From assembly GCF_000296505.1 (NCBI RefSeq), contig NZ_JH815208.1:319003-383002 (forward strand): a DNA stretch of 64,000 nucleotides. Direction: 5' to 3'. The stretch comes from Schaalia turicensis ACS-279-V-Col4. GTDB lineage: Bacteria; Actinomycetota; Actinomycetes; Actinomycetales; Actinomycetaceae. The position numbers and the translations under genes are program-made. Under the pieces are notes generated by a model, which worked only from the letters and a program-made list of their open reading frames with translations, searched no databases and was not told where the DNA came from. Below are positions 1 to 9,604 of this stretch, piece by piece. How positions within the stretch are numbered: position 1 is the first letter of the stretch; every line of letters begins with the position of its first letter.

Positions 1-391
1 TCGGATCTAGGCTCTGGGTTGCCCACATGGACAGGGAACGAATTTCGTCAACACCAAGCGATCGAGCGGCCCCTTGGTATGCGAGTGACGAATCGATATA
101 GCGATCAGCCAATACGACCTCACCGGCTGCAAGAGCTGGACGGATCAGGGTAGCAACGTGGTAGGCGCGATCCGCTGCATACAGTAGGGCTTCGGTCTGA
201 GGATCGATGTCTTCGGGACCGTTTTGAACCATCTGACGGATCTGAACGCCAAGCTCGGTACCGCCGGGCTCACGGGTGACCTTGACGGTACGACCACGCT
301 CGATAAACCAGTCACGAACGCGCTGGATCTGCGTTGATTTTCCAGCTCCGTCGCCACCTTCGAAGGTGATAAACACACCCTCAGCGCTCAT
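1..391 (-). CDS. tmk: Thymidylate kinase, C-terminus cut by window edge
   Basis: Phosphorylates dTMP to dTDP in the cytoplasm for DNA synthesis. The minus-strand translation from the ATG at 391 opens with [14 protein letters not shown], the Tmk P-loop. It later shows [14 protein letters not shown], the DR[YF] dTMP-binding motif, and [10 protein letters not shown]. About 130 of the usual roughly 210 residues are present before the window starts. The start at 391 is preferred because GGGAG lies about 7 bases upstream; in-frame ATGs at 397 and 415 are alternatives. The gene follows topA on the same strand after about 137 bases, a pairing common in Actinobacteria, so co-transcription is likely (inference). 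Confidence 0.93.
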   Translation of the reverse strand, partial: MSAEGVFITFEGGDGAGKSTQIQRVRDWFIERGRTVKVTREPGGTELGVQIRQMVQNGPEDIDPQTEALLYAADRAYHVATLIRPALAAGEVVLADRYIDSSLAYQGAARSLGVDEIRSLSMWATQSLDP

Positions 392-528
392 CCCCATACT
401 CCCGTCTACCGTCATGCTTTCAATCGTCGCATGACCTGCCCTGTTTTGGAACGAAGACATGTGTTCGTCGCATGCACGTCACTGCAGGCCCCGGTGTTCA
501 GTTCCTGCCGATGCGCACCGGTCGACCA

Positions 529-3258
529 CTACTTCGTTGTCTTCTTTGCAGCAGTTTTCTTTGTTGTTGTCTTACGTGTCGTGGTCTTCTTTGTGCTCGA
601 CTTCTTCGCGGTCGCACGACCTCGCTTCGGAGCCGGCCCCTTTGCACGCTTATCGGCAAGTAGCATGAAGGCACGTTCTTCGGTCAGGTCTTCGACGCTT
701 TCTGCACGAGGCACCGTCACGTTCGTTTCTCCGTCTGTCACGTACGGACCGAAACGACCGTCCTTCACCGTGACCTTCTTACCGGACACCGGGTCTTCAC
801 CGAACTCGCGAAGCGGTGGCTTTGCAGCGCCTCGACCGCGAACTTTCGGCTGAGCGTAGATCGCAAGAGCCTCGTCCACCGTGATCGTGAGCAACTGTTC
901 TTCCGACGCCAGCGTGCGCGAGTCGCTCCCCTTCTTCAGGTACGGACCATAGCGACCGTTCTGAGCGGTAATCACTTCCTGCGTTTCCGGATCAACACCG
1001 ACCTCGCGCGGAAGCGAAAGCAGTTGGAGAGCCTGTTCAAGGGTCACCGTCGACAGGTCCATGCTCTTAAACAACGATGCGGTTCGAGGCTTCGGTGCAG
1101 CCTTCTTGCGTCCCCTCGTAGTCGTGGCTTCTGTTTCTTCCGGTTCGGGAAGAATCTCGGTGATGTAAGGGCCGAAACGGCCGTTTTTTGCCACCAGTGT
1201 GTGACCGGTTTGCGGATCAACACCCAGCTCGCGACCATCATCTGCAGCAAGAGCGAACAGTTCGGAGATCTTTTCGGCGTTGACCTCATCGGGAGCAACG
1301 TCTTCGGGCAGGTTGGCGCGCGTGCCATCAGCCTTTTCAAGGTACGGGCCATAGCGACCCACGCGAACAACCACGTCATCACCGACAGGCTGCGAGTTCA
1401 CGGCGCGAGCATCGATATCGTCGCCGAGTGATTCGACCTGATACTTCAAGCCGTCTTCATCGCCCTTGCCATTTTCACCCAGGTAAAAACCGGTGAGGAA
1501 GTCAGCACCCTTTTCTTCACCGGTAGCGATGCGGTCAAGATCCGTTTCCATAGACGCGGTGAAGTCGTAGTCAACCAATCCAGGCAGGCTCTCTTCCAGC
1601 AGACGCATGACCGAGAATGCCAACCATGTCGGCACAAGGTACTGACCGCGGTGCGTGATGTATCCGCGGTCACCGATCGTCTGGATCGTTGCCGCATACG
1701 TGGAAGGACGACCGATGCCACGCTCTTCCATAGTCTTGACCAGAGTTGCTTCGGTGTAGCGACCCGGAGGCTGAGTCTCGTGTCTTTCAGCGATTGCTTC
1801 CACGACGTTTGCACTATCGCCTTCGGAGACGTTCGGCAGAGTTGCTTCTGCTTCACTGTCCTTTTCAGCGTCGTAACGACCCTTGTCACGGCCTTCTTCG
1901 TAGGCCTGACGGAAGCCGGGCTCGGTGATGACCGTGCCAGAGGCGGAAGAAACAACAGAGTGCGCACCATCGGATGTGGCAACGTCGGTAGCAACACGAA
2001 TCGTCGCGGTAAAACCGACAGCGTCGGTCATCTGCGAGGCAACCGTACGCTTCCAGATCAAGTCATAGAGAGCCAACTGCTGACGGCTCAACTGACCTGC
2101 AACCTGTGCGGGGGTACGGAAGTGATCGCCGGCGGGACGGATAGCTTCGTGAGCTTCCTGTGCTCCCTTCGCAGCCTTGCCGTACACGCGAGGCTTCTCG
2201 GGGACAGAGGCGGCACCGTAAAGTTCTGCGGCCTGCGCTCGAGCCGCGGCAATGGCTTGGCCGGACAGTACAGTCGAGTCGGTTCGCATGTAGGTGATGT
2301 AACCGGACTCGTACAGAGACTGAGCGGTACGCATTGTCGACGAGGCATTCCAGTGCAGCTTTCGCGAGGCTTCCTGCTGCAGTGTGGACGTCGTGAACGG
2401 CGCTGCCGGACGACGACGATACGGCTTCTGCGTGACCGAATCAATAACCGACGTCGTGGATGCTTCCAACGCGGTGGCGAGATCTTGAGCGAGTGCCTCG
2501 TTCAGGTGCAGGACGTCAGCCTTTTCCGACTTGTCCTTCAGAACACCCTTCTCGCTGAAGTCGGAACCTGTTGCTACGGATCGACCATCAACGTGCGTTA
2601 CCTTCGCGTTGAACGCGTCGCCTGCTTCGATGCGGGTCTGGATTGACCAGTATTCAGCAGGAATGTGGGCAATACGGTCACGTTCACGATCCACGACCAG
2701 ACGGGTTGCCACTGACTGCACGCGACCAGCCGACAGGGAAGGACGGATCTTGCGCCAGAGCAGAGGCGAGACCTCGTAGCCGTACAGGCGGTCAAGGATT
2801 CGACGGGTTTCCTGCGCATCGACGAGCGCCGTATCGAGCTCACGAGTGTTCTCAAGCGCGCGAGTAATCGCTTCCTTTGTGATTTCGTGGAAGACCATAC
2901 GCTTAACCGGCACCTTCGGTTTCAACACCTGCAGAAGGTGCCATGCGATTGCTTCACCTTCGCGGTCCTCATCAGTTGCCAGGAAGAGTTCGTCGGCTTC
3001 TTTCAGCGCACGCCTGAGTTCGGTGACCTTTTTCTTCTTGTCCGGGTTGACCGCATAGTAAGGGGTAAAACCGTGCTCGACATCGACGGCGAAGCGGCCG
3101 TAGGGGCCCTTCTTCATGTCGGTCGGAAGCTCCTTCGGCTGAGGCAAGTCACGAATGTGCCCAATTGATGCGGTCACATGGTAGTCGGGACCTAGGTATC
3201 CCTCGATGGTCGCAGCCTTCGCGGGAGACTCCACGATGACCAGCTTTGACGCTCCCAT
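529..3258 (-). CDS. topA: DNA topoisomerase I (type IA)
   Basis: Relaxes negative supercoils by transient single-strand cleavage. The 909-residue protein starts with the Toprim signature (KLVIVESPAKAATIEGYLG, then ATDEDREGEAIAWH at about 93-107). The catalytic tyrosine is Y323 in GYITYMRTDST. The C-terminal third carries repeated GRYGPY/GRFGPY modules (four can be seen), the actinobacterial replacement for zinc-ribbon topoisomerase C-terminal domains. It ends in a tail of Lys/Thr repeats (KKTTTRKTTTKK), typical of actinobacterial TopA and associated with processive DNA binding. The length is normal for the group. No upstream gene on this strand for over 100 bases suggests it heads the topA-tmk unit. 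No motif is missing. Confidence 0.98.
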   Translation of the reverse strand: MGASKLVIVESPAKAATIEGYLGPDYHVTASIGHIRDLPQPKELPTDMKKGPYGRFAVDVEHGFTPYYAVNPDKKKKVTELRRALKEADELFLATDEDREGEAIAWHLLQVLKPKVPVKRMVFHEITKEAITRALENTRELDTALVDAQETRRILDRLYGYEVSPLLWRKIRPSLSAGRVQSVATRLVVDRERDRIAHIPAEYWSIQTRIEAGDAFNAKVTHVDGRSVATGSDFSEKGVLKDKSEKADVLHLNEALAQDLATALEASTTSVIDSVTQKPYRRRPAAPFTTSTLQQEASRKLHWNASSTMRTAQSLYESGYITYMRTDSTVLSGQAIAAARAQAAELYGAASVPEKPRVYGKAAKGAQEAHEAIRPAGDHFRTPAQVAGQLSRQQLALYDLIWKRTVASQMTDAVGFTATIRVATDVATSDGAHSVVSSASGTVITEPGFRQAYEEGRDKGRYDAEKDSEAEATLPNVSEGDSANVVEAIAERHETQPPGRYTEATLVKTMEERGIGRPSTYAATIQTIGDRGYITHRGQYLVPTWLAFSVMRLLEESLPGLVDYDFTASMETDLDRIATGEEKGADFLTGFYLGENGKGDEDGLKYQVESLGDDIDARAVNSQPVGDDVVVRVGRYGPYLEKADGTRANLPEDVAPDEVNAEKISELFALAADDGRELGVDPQTGHTLVAKNGRFGPYITEILPEPEETEATTTRGRKKAAPKPRTASLFKSMDLSTVTLEQALQLLSLPREVGVDPETQEVITAQNGRYGPYLKKGSDSRTLASEEQLLTITVDEALAIYAQPKVRGRGAAKPPLREFGEDPVSGKKVTVKDGRFGPYVTDGETNVTVPRAESVEDLTEERAFMLLADKRAKGPAPKRGRATAKKSSTKKTTTRKTTTKKTAAKKTTK

Positions 3259-3372
3259 GACTCACCCTTTCGGTGCCTAATTTGAATTCAACGAAAATCG
3301 TCGCGCTTGCCTGACCTTACAACGGACCCGGCAAATTTCGCGCACTGTCCACTCGGTGTCAACGAAAGTCCA

Positions 3373-5076
3373 CTAGACGGTCGACTGCTTGCTACACGTC
3401 GCAACTTCAAGCATTCCTGCCCGAATCAGGGCTCGAAGCGGAGTGTCGACTTCCGCGCGAACGTCTGAGATTTCACGGTCAGTGAGCATCGCCACGGCCG
3501 CACTGATCTGCCCGACCTCTAGTTCGCCGTCGCACGCCCCAACAATCGCTGACACGGCGGTACCGACCATGATGGATCGTCCAAGTCCACTGCCCTGATG
3601 CATGATCATGACGTTCGGATCAGGGGTACCTGGAACAAAGTGGCGTTCTTCAGTCACGTCATCGGCACGAACCAGAGTCAGCGCACCAAGATCGTCCGGA
3701 AGGCGCAACGCATCCAACGTGCGCTCGACATCTGCTCCTAACGGCCTGCGCCCAGTGAGTTCAAGATCGAAGTGCTGGATTCCGCGAGCGCCACCCGCTT
3801 CGTCCGCGTCCAGTCGTCGCATGGCAACAAACCCCATGCCGACTGCGCCGACGTTCGCGCTGTCAAAGTCGGCGAGCCATTTCGCGTATGCGATTTCTCG
3901 CTTCGAATCTACGAGGCCGAAAGGATCCTCGACACCGACCATCGCTCCGGATTCGCCAATGTCCAGTTCAGCATCCGCTTCAGAATCCGCGTCGTGGGGA
4001 TCAGCATCTTGAAGCCACATTTCCACGTACTGCGCGGAGTCCAAGACATCGCGCTGGACAATCCACGCGTCCACGGGCCGGTCGGAGAACCACGGCTTCA
4101 GACGATCTGACCACCCAGAATCGGGATCCACATCCGCGGGGATCTCCCAGTTCCCAATCATCTGCATATACCCGCCGGGCACCAGATAATCTGGGCCCGC
4201 CTGGATTACGGTGCGAACTAGTTCGTCACGACTCATCCCGCCATCGCGATATTCCAGCAGATCGTCGCCATCTCCGCGCAGAACATCAGGAGTAATAACG
4301 AAGGGAGGGTTCGTCACGATCAGATCAAAGGTCTGTCCAGCAACGGGTTCAAAAAGCGAACCCGCACGCACCTCAATCTGCATGTCATTCAACGCCGCAT
4401 TAAAGCGTGTGAACTGGCACGCGCGCTCTGACAGGTCAGTCGCCACAACACGTTCACAATGAGTTGCCAAGTGCATCGCCTGGATTCCGCAACCACACCC
4501 CATATCGAGGGCAGACGTAAAGGGTTTTCGGATCGTCATCTCAAGCAGACTGGTGGATGCTCCACCCACACCCAACACGTGGTCAGGGCGAAGAGCTCCG
4601 CCTGTCACCATTGACGTTAGATCTGAGGCAATCCACCAATTCAGCTGTCGAGTCGAATCGGAATCTGACCCACCGCCGACCATAACGTCGGGAATCACAG
4701 CGCTGTAGGGGCGCAGGTCAACCGTCGCGCGGTAGCGCGACGGAGAGCTCGAGTCGGCCACGGGTTGCACAAGACCCAGCGACACGGCACCGGCGACGCC
4801 ACACGTGGGAAGTGCCTGATCCAGCTGCTGTCCCGCCACCGTATCGCCCAACATGAAGAGCCTGGTCAAAACAGAGATCGGAGCGGTCTGAGCACGCAGT
4901 TCAACCAACGCAGGCACACGCTGTTCACGCCCCAAGGCCGTAAGAGCACGTTGCGACACAACCTGCTTCAGAGCATCGACGTACCAGCCGGCATCATCAA
5001 AGTCAGAGCGCAGACACGCGATCAGTGCCGGATCAACGATCGGCGTATTGGCAACAGCCACTTCGGATTCGTTCAT
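3373..5076 (-). CDS. Class I SAM-dependent methyltransferase, NPPF type
   Basis: Predicted cytoplasmic methyltransferase of 567 residues. The middle holds a Rossmann SAM site (ALDMGCGCGIQAMHLATHC) and the catalytic motif VTNPPF with N256-P257-P258-F259. That motif is typical of N-methyltransferases acting on glutamine amides or on adenine/guanine amino groups. The roughly 150 residues before the SAM site and 200 after it match the layout of a large actinobacterial methyltransferase group carrying DUF7059-type flanking domains (family name from memory). The C-terminal part includes an acidic stretch (DADPHDADSEADAELD). Substrate unknown. The open frame extends upstream to 5154, but ATG 5076 (MNESEVAV) is the most natural start; no strong ribosome site is seen at any candidate. 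Confidence 0.8.
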   Translation of the reverse strand: MNESEVAVANTPIVDPALIACLRSDFDDAGWYVDALKQVVSQRALTALGREQRVPALVELRAQTAPISVLTRLFMLGDTVAGQQLDQALPTCGVAGAVSLGLVQPVADSSSPSRYRATVDLRPYSAVIPDVMVGGGSDSDSTRQLNWWIASDLTSMVTGGALRPDHVLGVGGASTSLLEMTIRKPFTSALDMGCGCGIQAMHLATHCERVVATDLSERACQFTRFNAALNDMQIEVRAGSLFEPVAGQTFDLIVTNPPFVITPDVLRGDGDDLLEYRDGGMSRDELVRTVIQAGPDYLVPGGYMQMIGNWEIPADVDPDSGWSDRLKPWFSDRPVDAWIVQRDVLDSAQYVEMWLQDADPHDADSEADAELDIGESGAMVGVEDPFGLVDSKREIAYAKWLADFDSANVGAVGMGFVAMRRLDADEAGGARGIQHFDLELTGRRPLGADVERTLDALRLPDDLGALTLVRADDVTEERHFVPGTPDPNVMIMHQGSGLGRSIMVGTAVSAIVGACDGELEVGQISAAVAMLTDREISDVRAEVDTPLRALIRAGMLEVATCSKQSTV

Positions 5077-5320
5077 GACACCAACACTAGTTGCCACCAT
5101 GGACAAATCGAATTGCACAAACCGCGCCCTGTGAACACGCAAACTTGTATCCACAAGCGCGGCCTCGTCACTGAATCACCAACGACCAGCGGAAAGCGAT
5201 CGTACTCAACCCAACCACGCACCAACTCCCTGCGCACCCACTCCCACCCGTCCTCGCTACACGCAGGCACCCCAACGCTGGCATGATGAGACGTACACAC
5301 CGTCTACTTCAAGGACAAAC
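5077..5320. other. Divergent intergenic region
   Basis: This 244-base gap separates the divergent methyltransferase and DUF808 genes, so both promoters should lie here. I see no convincing sigma70 pair, hairpin or small gene. It contains one copy of the overrepresented octamer in reverse orientation at 5161-5168. Confidence 0.5.
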
Positions 5321-6265
5321 ATGGCCGGCGGACTCATCGCACTTCTCGACGACATTGCCACGCTCGCGAAAGCAACAGCATCATCCCTCGATGACATTGC
5401 TGTCGGCGCCGCAAAAGCATCGTCGAAAGCCGTTGGCGTCGTCATCGACGACACCGCCATCACCCCGCAGTATGTGGCTGGCCTTGACCCGAGTCGTGAA
5501 ATCCCGATCATCAAGAAGATCGCGCGCGCATCCCTTATTAACAAGCTCGCCATCATCCTGCCGGTCGCATTGATCCTCACCTGGCTAGCCCCCTGGCTTC
5601 TGCCTGTCATCCTCATTATCGGTGGCTCGTATCTCTGCTTCGAAGGCGGAGAAAAAGCTCTCGCCAAGCTCCACCTCTACCCCGAACACGTTGACCACAA
5701 GGACTCAGCGACCTCCGTTACTCCTGAAGAAATTGAGATGGGCATCGTTTCTTCCGCCACTCGCACTGACCTGATTCTTTCCGCGGAAATTATGCTTATT
5801 TCGCTGGCCGGCGTCACCACCACCTCCAACCTCATCAAAGTTGGCATCATGGTCGGTGTCGCCTTCTTCATGACCTTCTTCGTCTACGGAATCGTCGCCG
5901 TCCTGGTCAAAATGGATGACCTTGGTCTACGCCTCGCAGAAAAGAAGGGTGGCATTGCCAGCTTTGGACGAGGCCTCGTTTCCGTCATGCCGAAGGTCTT
6001 CACCGTCATCGGAATCGTCGGCACGATCGCTATGCTCTGGGTCGGCGGACACATCGTCATCTCCTCCCTCAATACCCTCGGCTTCACCGTGCTCCATCAC
6101 ATCGTCGAGCACGGCGTCTCCTACGTCGAACACCTCGGTGGCGCCGCCGCATGGACCGCCGAAACCGTCCAATCCGGCATCTTCGGCATGATCTGGGGCA
6201 TCGTCCTGGCCTACATTTGGCTCGGGTTTTCCAGCGTCATCAAGCGGGTGCGCCACACCAAGTAA
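5321..6265 (+). CDS. DUF808 (YedI-like) integral membrane protein
   Basis: The 314-residue protein matches the DUF808/YedI family: MAGGLIALLDDIATLAK, LDDIAVGAAKASSKAVGV and VIDDTAITPQYV are characteristic. The family is predicted to be an inner-membrane protein of unknown biochemical role. About five to six hydrophobic segments follow from residue 70 (for example INKLAIILPVALILTWLAPW, LILSAEIMLISLAGV, VFTVIGIVGTIAMLWVGG and the final IWGIVLAYIWLGF). Residue EGGEKALAKL after the second segment is also typical. Length is normal. It stands alone between a divergent methyltransferase and sodA, giving no clue to its job. Confidence 0.9.
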   Translation: MAGGLIALLDDIATLAKATASSLDDIAVGAAKASSKAVGVVIDDTAITPQYVAGLDPSREIPIIKKIARASLINKLAIILPVALILTWLAPWLLPVILIIGGSYLCFEGGEKALAKLHLYPEHVDHKDSATSVTPEEIEMGIVSSATRTDLILSAEIMLISLAGVTTTSNLIKVGIMVGVAFFMTFFVYGIVAVLVKMDDLGLRLAEKKGGIASFGRGLVSVMPKVFTVIGIVGTIAMLWVGGHIVISSLNTLGFTVLHHIVEHGVSYVEHLGGAAAWTAETVQSGIFGMIWGIVLAYIWLGFSSVIKRVRHTK

Positions 6266-6532
6266 GGGCATCGACGAGGCCCCAACGCAACACCTCCATC
6301 AGCAGAGGCGAGCTCGCGCACCAATTGCGCCAAGACCTACGACAGGCGGGCGCGGCCTCGTGAAACCACACCCGTTGCACCCAACGCGCGTTTTATTCCC
6401 AGCCGGCAATGGCTGAAACCTCACGTCCATGTTCCACCGTTCCCGTAGCAAAAGGGGACTAAAGCCCTGTACCCTCGAAAGTGTGAACGGCAGTCGCGGC
6501 ACTGCCATTAAATACCTAACGAAGGAGACGCA

Positions 6533-7156
6533 ATGACCGTCTACACGCTCCCCGAGCTCCCCTACGACTACGCAGCACTCGAGCCGCACATCTCCGGCAC
6601 AATCATGGAACTGCACCATGACAAGCACCACGCAAACTACGTCGGTGGCGCAAACACCGCCCTTGAGAAGCTCGAAGCAGCACGCGAATCCGGCGACTTC
6701 GCCGCCATCAACCTGTACGAGAAGAACCTTGCGTTCAACCTCGGTGGCCACACCAACCACACCATCTTCTGGCAGAACATGACCCCCGACGGCCAGGGTC
6801 GCCCCGAAGGCGAACTCGCCGCAGCAATCGACGAATACTTCGGCTCCTTCGAGAAGTTCCAGGGCCAGTTCGCAGCAGCGGCTCTCGGCCTGCAGGGCTC
6901 CGGCTGGGGCATCCTCGCATGGGATGCACTCGCTGGCCGTCTGGTCACCTTCCAGCTGACCGACCAGCAGGGTAACATCCCGGTCGCCACCGTCCCGCTA
7001 CTCATGCTGGATATGTGGGAGCACGCCTTCTACCTCGACTACCAGAACGTCAAGGCAGACTACGTCAAGGCATGGTGGAACATCGTCAACTGGGACGACG
7101 TCGCAGCACGCTTCGAGCGCGCCCGCACCCAGTACACCGGCCTGGTTGTCGCCTGA
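6533..7156 (+). CDS. sodA: Superoxide dismutase [Mn/Fe]
   Basis: Cytoplasmic enzyme dismutating superoxide to oxygen and hydrogen peroxide. The 207 residues contain all four metal ligands of the Mn/Fe family: H28 ([11 protein letters not shown]), H76 ([10 protein letters not shown]), D160 and H164 ([12 protein letters not shown]). A strong ribosome site (AAGGAG) sits about six bases before the ATG. The gene is followed by a long hairpin at 7187-7215 and seems to be transcribed alone. Metal preference cannot be fixed from these motifs. The upstream gap 6266-6532 should hold its promoter; it has two octamer copies (6274, 6354) but no clear regulator site. Confidence 0.97.
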   Translation: MTVYTLPELPYDYAALEPHISGTIMELHHDKHHANYVGGANTALEKLEAARESGDFAAINLYEKNLAFNLGGHTNHTIFWQNMTPDGQGRPEGELAAAIDEYFGSFEKFQGQFAAAALGLQGSGWGILAWDALAGRLVTFQLTDQQGNIPVATVPLLMLDMWEHAFYLDYQNVKADYVKAWWNIVNWDDVAARFERARTQYTGLVVA

Positions 7157-7186
7157 CGCCTGCCTAGTCTCTGACTAACAAAGCAG

Positions 7187-7215
7187 AGCCCCGGACCTCG
7201 TAGAGGTCCGGGGCT
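7187..7215. terminator. Bidirectional terminator hairpin sodA/ptsI
   Basis: Perfect 13-bp inverted repeat AGCCCCGGACCTC / GAGGTCCGGGGCT with a 3-base loop, between the convergent ends of sodA and ptsI. The outer bases can pair further (AAGC...GCTT). It has a short T-poor tail, but position and stability fit a shared intrinsic terminator. Confidence 0.85.
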
Positions 7216-7237
7216 TCGTGCTTCAATCAGAGGGTGC

Positions 7238-8923
7238 TCAGAGCAACGCCAGCATCGTCGGCGAGACAAGCTTCAGGACATTGTTGCGTCCCTCTTCAGC
7301 CGTCGGAGCATCCAGCGCATACGCAGCCATCTGCTGGCAGGTCGCCAGGTCGTGCAGGCGAAGAGCGGCGCGAACAGCGTTCACCTTGGTCGGTGCCATC
7401 GACAGGGAGCCAACACCCAAACCTGTCAAAACCAGCGCTAACAGCGGGTCGCCACCGGCTTCACCGCAGACACCGATCGACTTGCCTGTCGAACGACCAC
7501 CTTCACAGGCGAACTTGATCATCTGCAGGACAGCCGGCTGCCACGCGGTGAGCAGCGGAGCAAGCTCGCCGTCCATGCGGTCAGCGGCCATCGTGTACTG
7601 CGTCAGGTCATTCGTGCCGATCGACGCAAAGTCAACGATGGACAGCATCTGGTCTGCTCGGATAGCGGCCGCGGGAACTTCGATCATGATGCCGACCTTC
7701 GGCAGGCCCACGCCACGCGCCTTGTCGGCGAACCACTGGGCTTCCTCAAGTGTGGACACCATCGGTGCCATGACCCAAAGGTCAGCCTTCGTGGCCTCGT
7801 AGGCGGCAGCCAAAGCAGTCAGCTGCGTATCAATCAGGTCCTCGCGAGCCTGGCAGAGGCGCAAACCGCGACGGCCAAGCGCCGGGTTTTCTTCCTTGCC
7901 AAGATCTGCAAACGACAGTGGCTTGTCGGCGCCGGCGTCAAGCGTGCGCACGACAACACGACGATCACCGAACGCCTGGAGAACCTTGGTGTAGGTTTCC
8001 GTCTGTTCTTCTAACGAAGGCGCATCCGCGCGATCGAGGAACAGGAATTCGGTACGGAACAAGCCGGAGCCTTCAAGGTCGAACTTAGCTGCGCGTTCAG
8101 CGTCATCGATCGTGCCGATGTTGGCAAGAAGCTTGACCTTGTAGCCGTCGTAGGTCGCACCTTCACCGGACGAGCCGGCAAGCGCGGTAGCGCGATGACG
8201 CGAGCGCGCTTCAAGAAGCTCAACTTCTTCGTCGGTCGGATTAACGATGACTTCACCGACGCCACCGTCAAGGGCGAGCATGTGCCCTTCGGTGATATCG
8301 AGGATGCCGGTAACCTTCACGATTGCCGGAATACCAAGCTGAGCGGCCAGAATCGCGGTGTGCGACGTGGGGCCACCGATTTCGGTGATGATGCCCTTGA
8401 CCTTCTCAGGGTTCAGGGTTGCAGTTTCAGCGGGTGCCAGATCGCGAGCAACCAGGATGACAGGCTCATCGAATGAGGGAACGCCGGGAGCCGGAAGTCC
8501 GCGCAGTTCACACATTGCACGGTCGCGCACGTCGTACAGGTCGGTGGCGCGTTCCGCCATGTACCCGCCCAGTCCGCGGAGCATTTCGGCGTATTCTTCG
8601 ACAGCTGCTTCGACTGCGGCAGTCACACCGAAGCCCTTCTTCAGCTTCTTGTCGATCCCCTTTGCCAGACCGCGGTCTGACGCGAGTTTGGCGGTGGCTT
8701 TCAGGATCGGCTTCGACTCTTCGGGAGCCGTTTCCATACGTTCTTTGAGGCTGTTGCTGACTGTTGCGAGAGCCTCGCGCACACGGGCACCGTCCACCTC
8801 GGGATCAGTGCAAGCAGGTTCGTTCGTATCAACGCCGGGTGCTGGGCGCACGATCGCTACCGGAGCAGCGGCTGTTCCGGCTGAGACGCCGATTCCGTGA
8901 AGGACTGAGTGTCCGGTGCTCAT
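7238..8923 (-). CDS. ptsI: PTS enzyme I (phosphoenolpyruvate-protein phosphotransferase)
   Basis: First protein of the PTS: takes phosphate from PEP and passes it to HPr. It has 561 residues. The phosphorylated histidine is H188 in GGPTSHTAILA. The PEP-binding barrel shows LFRTEFLFLDR, VVVRTLDAGADKPL, MIEVPAAAIRAD and the catalytic GVCGEAGGDP. An in-frame GTG at 8929 overlaps the ptsH stop, but ATG 8923 is preferred because AGGAG lies 5 bases ahead of it. It follows ptsH with near-zero spacing, so the two are translationally coupled. Control presumably comes from the operator in front of ptsH. Confidence 0.97.
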   Translation of the reverse strand: MSTGHSVLHGIGVSAGTAAAPVAIVRPAPGVDTNEPACTDPEVDGARVREALATVSNSLKERMETAPEESKPILKATAKLASDRGLAKGIDKKLKKGFGVTAAVEAAVEEYAEMLRGLGGYMAERATDLYDVRDRAMCELRGLPAPGVPSFDEPVILVARDLAPAETATLNPEKVKGIITEIGGPTSHTAILAAQLGIPAIVKVTGILDITEGHMLALDGGVGEVIVNPTDEEVELLEARSRHRATALAGSSGEGATYDGYKVKLLANIGTIDDAERAAKFDLEGSGLFRTEFLFLDRADAPSLEEQTETYTKVLQAFGDRRVVVRTLDAGADKPLSFADLGKEENPALGRRGLRLCQAREDLIDTQLTALAAAYEATKADLWVMAPMVSTLEEAQWFADKARGVGLPKVGIMIEVPAAAIRADQMLSIVDFASIGTNDLTQYTMAADRMDGELAPLLTAWQPAVLQMIKFACEGGRSTGKSIGVCGEAGGDPLLALVLTGLGVGSLSMAPTKVNAVRAALRLHDLATCQQMAAYALDAPTAEEGRNNVLKLVSPTMLALL

Positions 8924-8925
8924 GC

Positions 8926-9192
8926 TCACTCCTGGTCGAGATCGCGCGAAAGCAGTTCGGCCAGCGAGTCGAGAACAGCGCCAGCGTTGTCATCTTCGGT
9001 GGACAGGGTGACTTCGTCGCCGTGCTTGACACCGAGGGTCATGATTTCGAGGAGCGATGCTGCGTCTGCTTCTTCACCGTCGAACGAGATAACGATGTCG
9101 ACACCGGATTCATCAACGGCATCGGCAAGGATGGCAGCGGGGCGCGCGTGCAGACCAACGGAGGAGGCGATGACAACAGAACGAGAGATCAT
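8926..9192 (-). CDS. ptsH: PTS phosphocarrier protein HPr
   Basis: An 88-residue HPr that relays phosphate from enzyme I to sugar-specific EIIA domains. The active-site H15 is in SSVGLHARPAA, and the conserved serine S46 is in ASLLEIMTLG. The ATG at 9192 has AAGGA 8 bases upstream, while longer open frame upstream (to 9342) would run through the promoter and operator, so it is rejected. The gene heads a ptsH-ptsI operon and has a palindromic LacI-type operator 25 bases upstream. With scrA it supplies the complete sucrose PTS relay in this window. Confidence 0.96.
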   Translation of the reverse strand: MISRSVVIASSVGLHARPAAILADAVDESGVDIVISFDGEEADAASLLEIMTLGVKHGDEVTLSTEDDNAGAVLDSLAELLSRDLDQE

Positions 9193-9216
9193 GAGGTTTT
9201 CCTTCCAACCCGGGTA

Positions 9217-9232
9217 TGTCCATCGTTGGACA
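9217..9232. promoter_or_regulatory. LacI-type operator upstream of ptsH
   Basis: TGTCCATCGTTGGACA is a perfect 16-bp palindrome except at the two bases flanking the central CG. Even length and a central CG are hallmarks of LacI-family operators. The site closely matches those before scrA (12844-12859) and scrB (14579-14594), all sharing TGTC..., the CG centre and ...GACA. It lies 25 bases before the ptsH start, where a repressor would block transcription. Confidence 0.75.
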
Positions 9233-9604
9233 TATTGACCCTTGCCTTTAATCGTAAAAGGAATTATCGTGCCTGTCAGCACACTTTCATGGTGCAATTG
9301 CGCGACCATTGTCACGTCAGCGCCTTCCGCCTTCTTCCCCATTCACGAGGCCGGCCACACTTTCATCACCCACAGCCAAGCCGAGGGCCGACTACACACC
9401 GCACCAAGACGCCCAGACTCGTCCCCTTTTTTGCCTGCTTAACACGGACTTGACCAAATATTCTGCGCGTCAGGCACACGTTCAACAGGTGACGAGATGA
9501 GTAGTCAGTAAATAGGCTCACACTTCGACAGAAGTCCATATGGTCTGCACACATCAACATCTAAAATGAACCGAACGACCGCCAGCAAAACAAGGACCTA
9601 ACCC
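9233..9604. other. Divergent ptsH/scrR intergenic region
   Basis: This 370-base stretch separates divergent ptsH and the LacI-type regulator. It holds no credible gene. It contains an octamer copy in the extended form TTCACGAGGCCG followed by GCCACAC at 9343-9361. A similar block recurs near 13011 and 58109. Ribosome site AAGGA precedes the regulator start. No second full operator copy was found close to the regulator itself. Confidence 0.6.

Noticed and set aside
600-1400. Repeated GR[FY]GPY modules in topA as a DNA repeat array
   Set aside because: These are protein-level repeats normal for actinobacterial TopA C-terminal domains.
1651-2646. 331-codon frame opposite topA
   Set aside because: Cys/Arg/Gly-rich shadow of topA without motifs.
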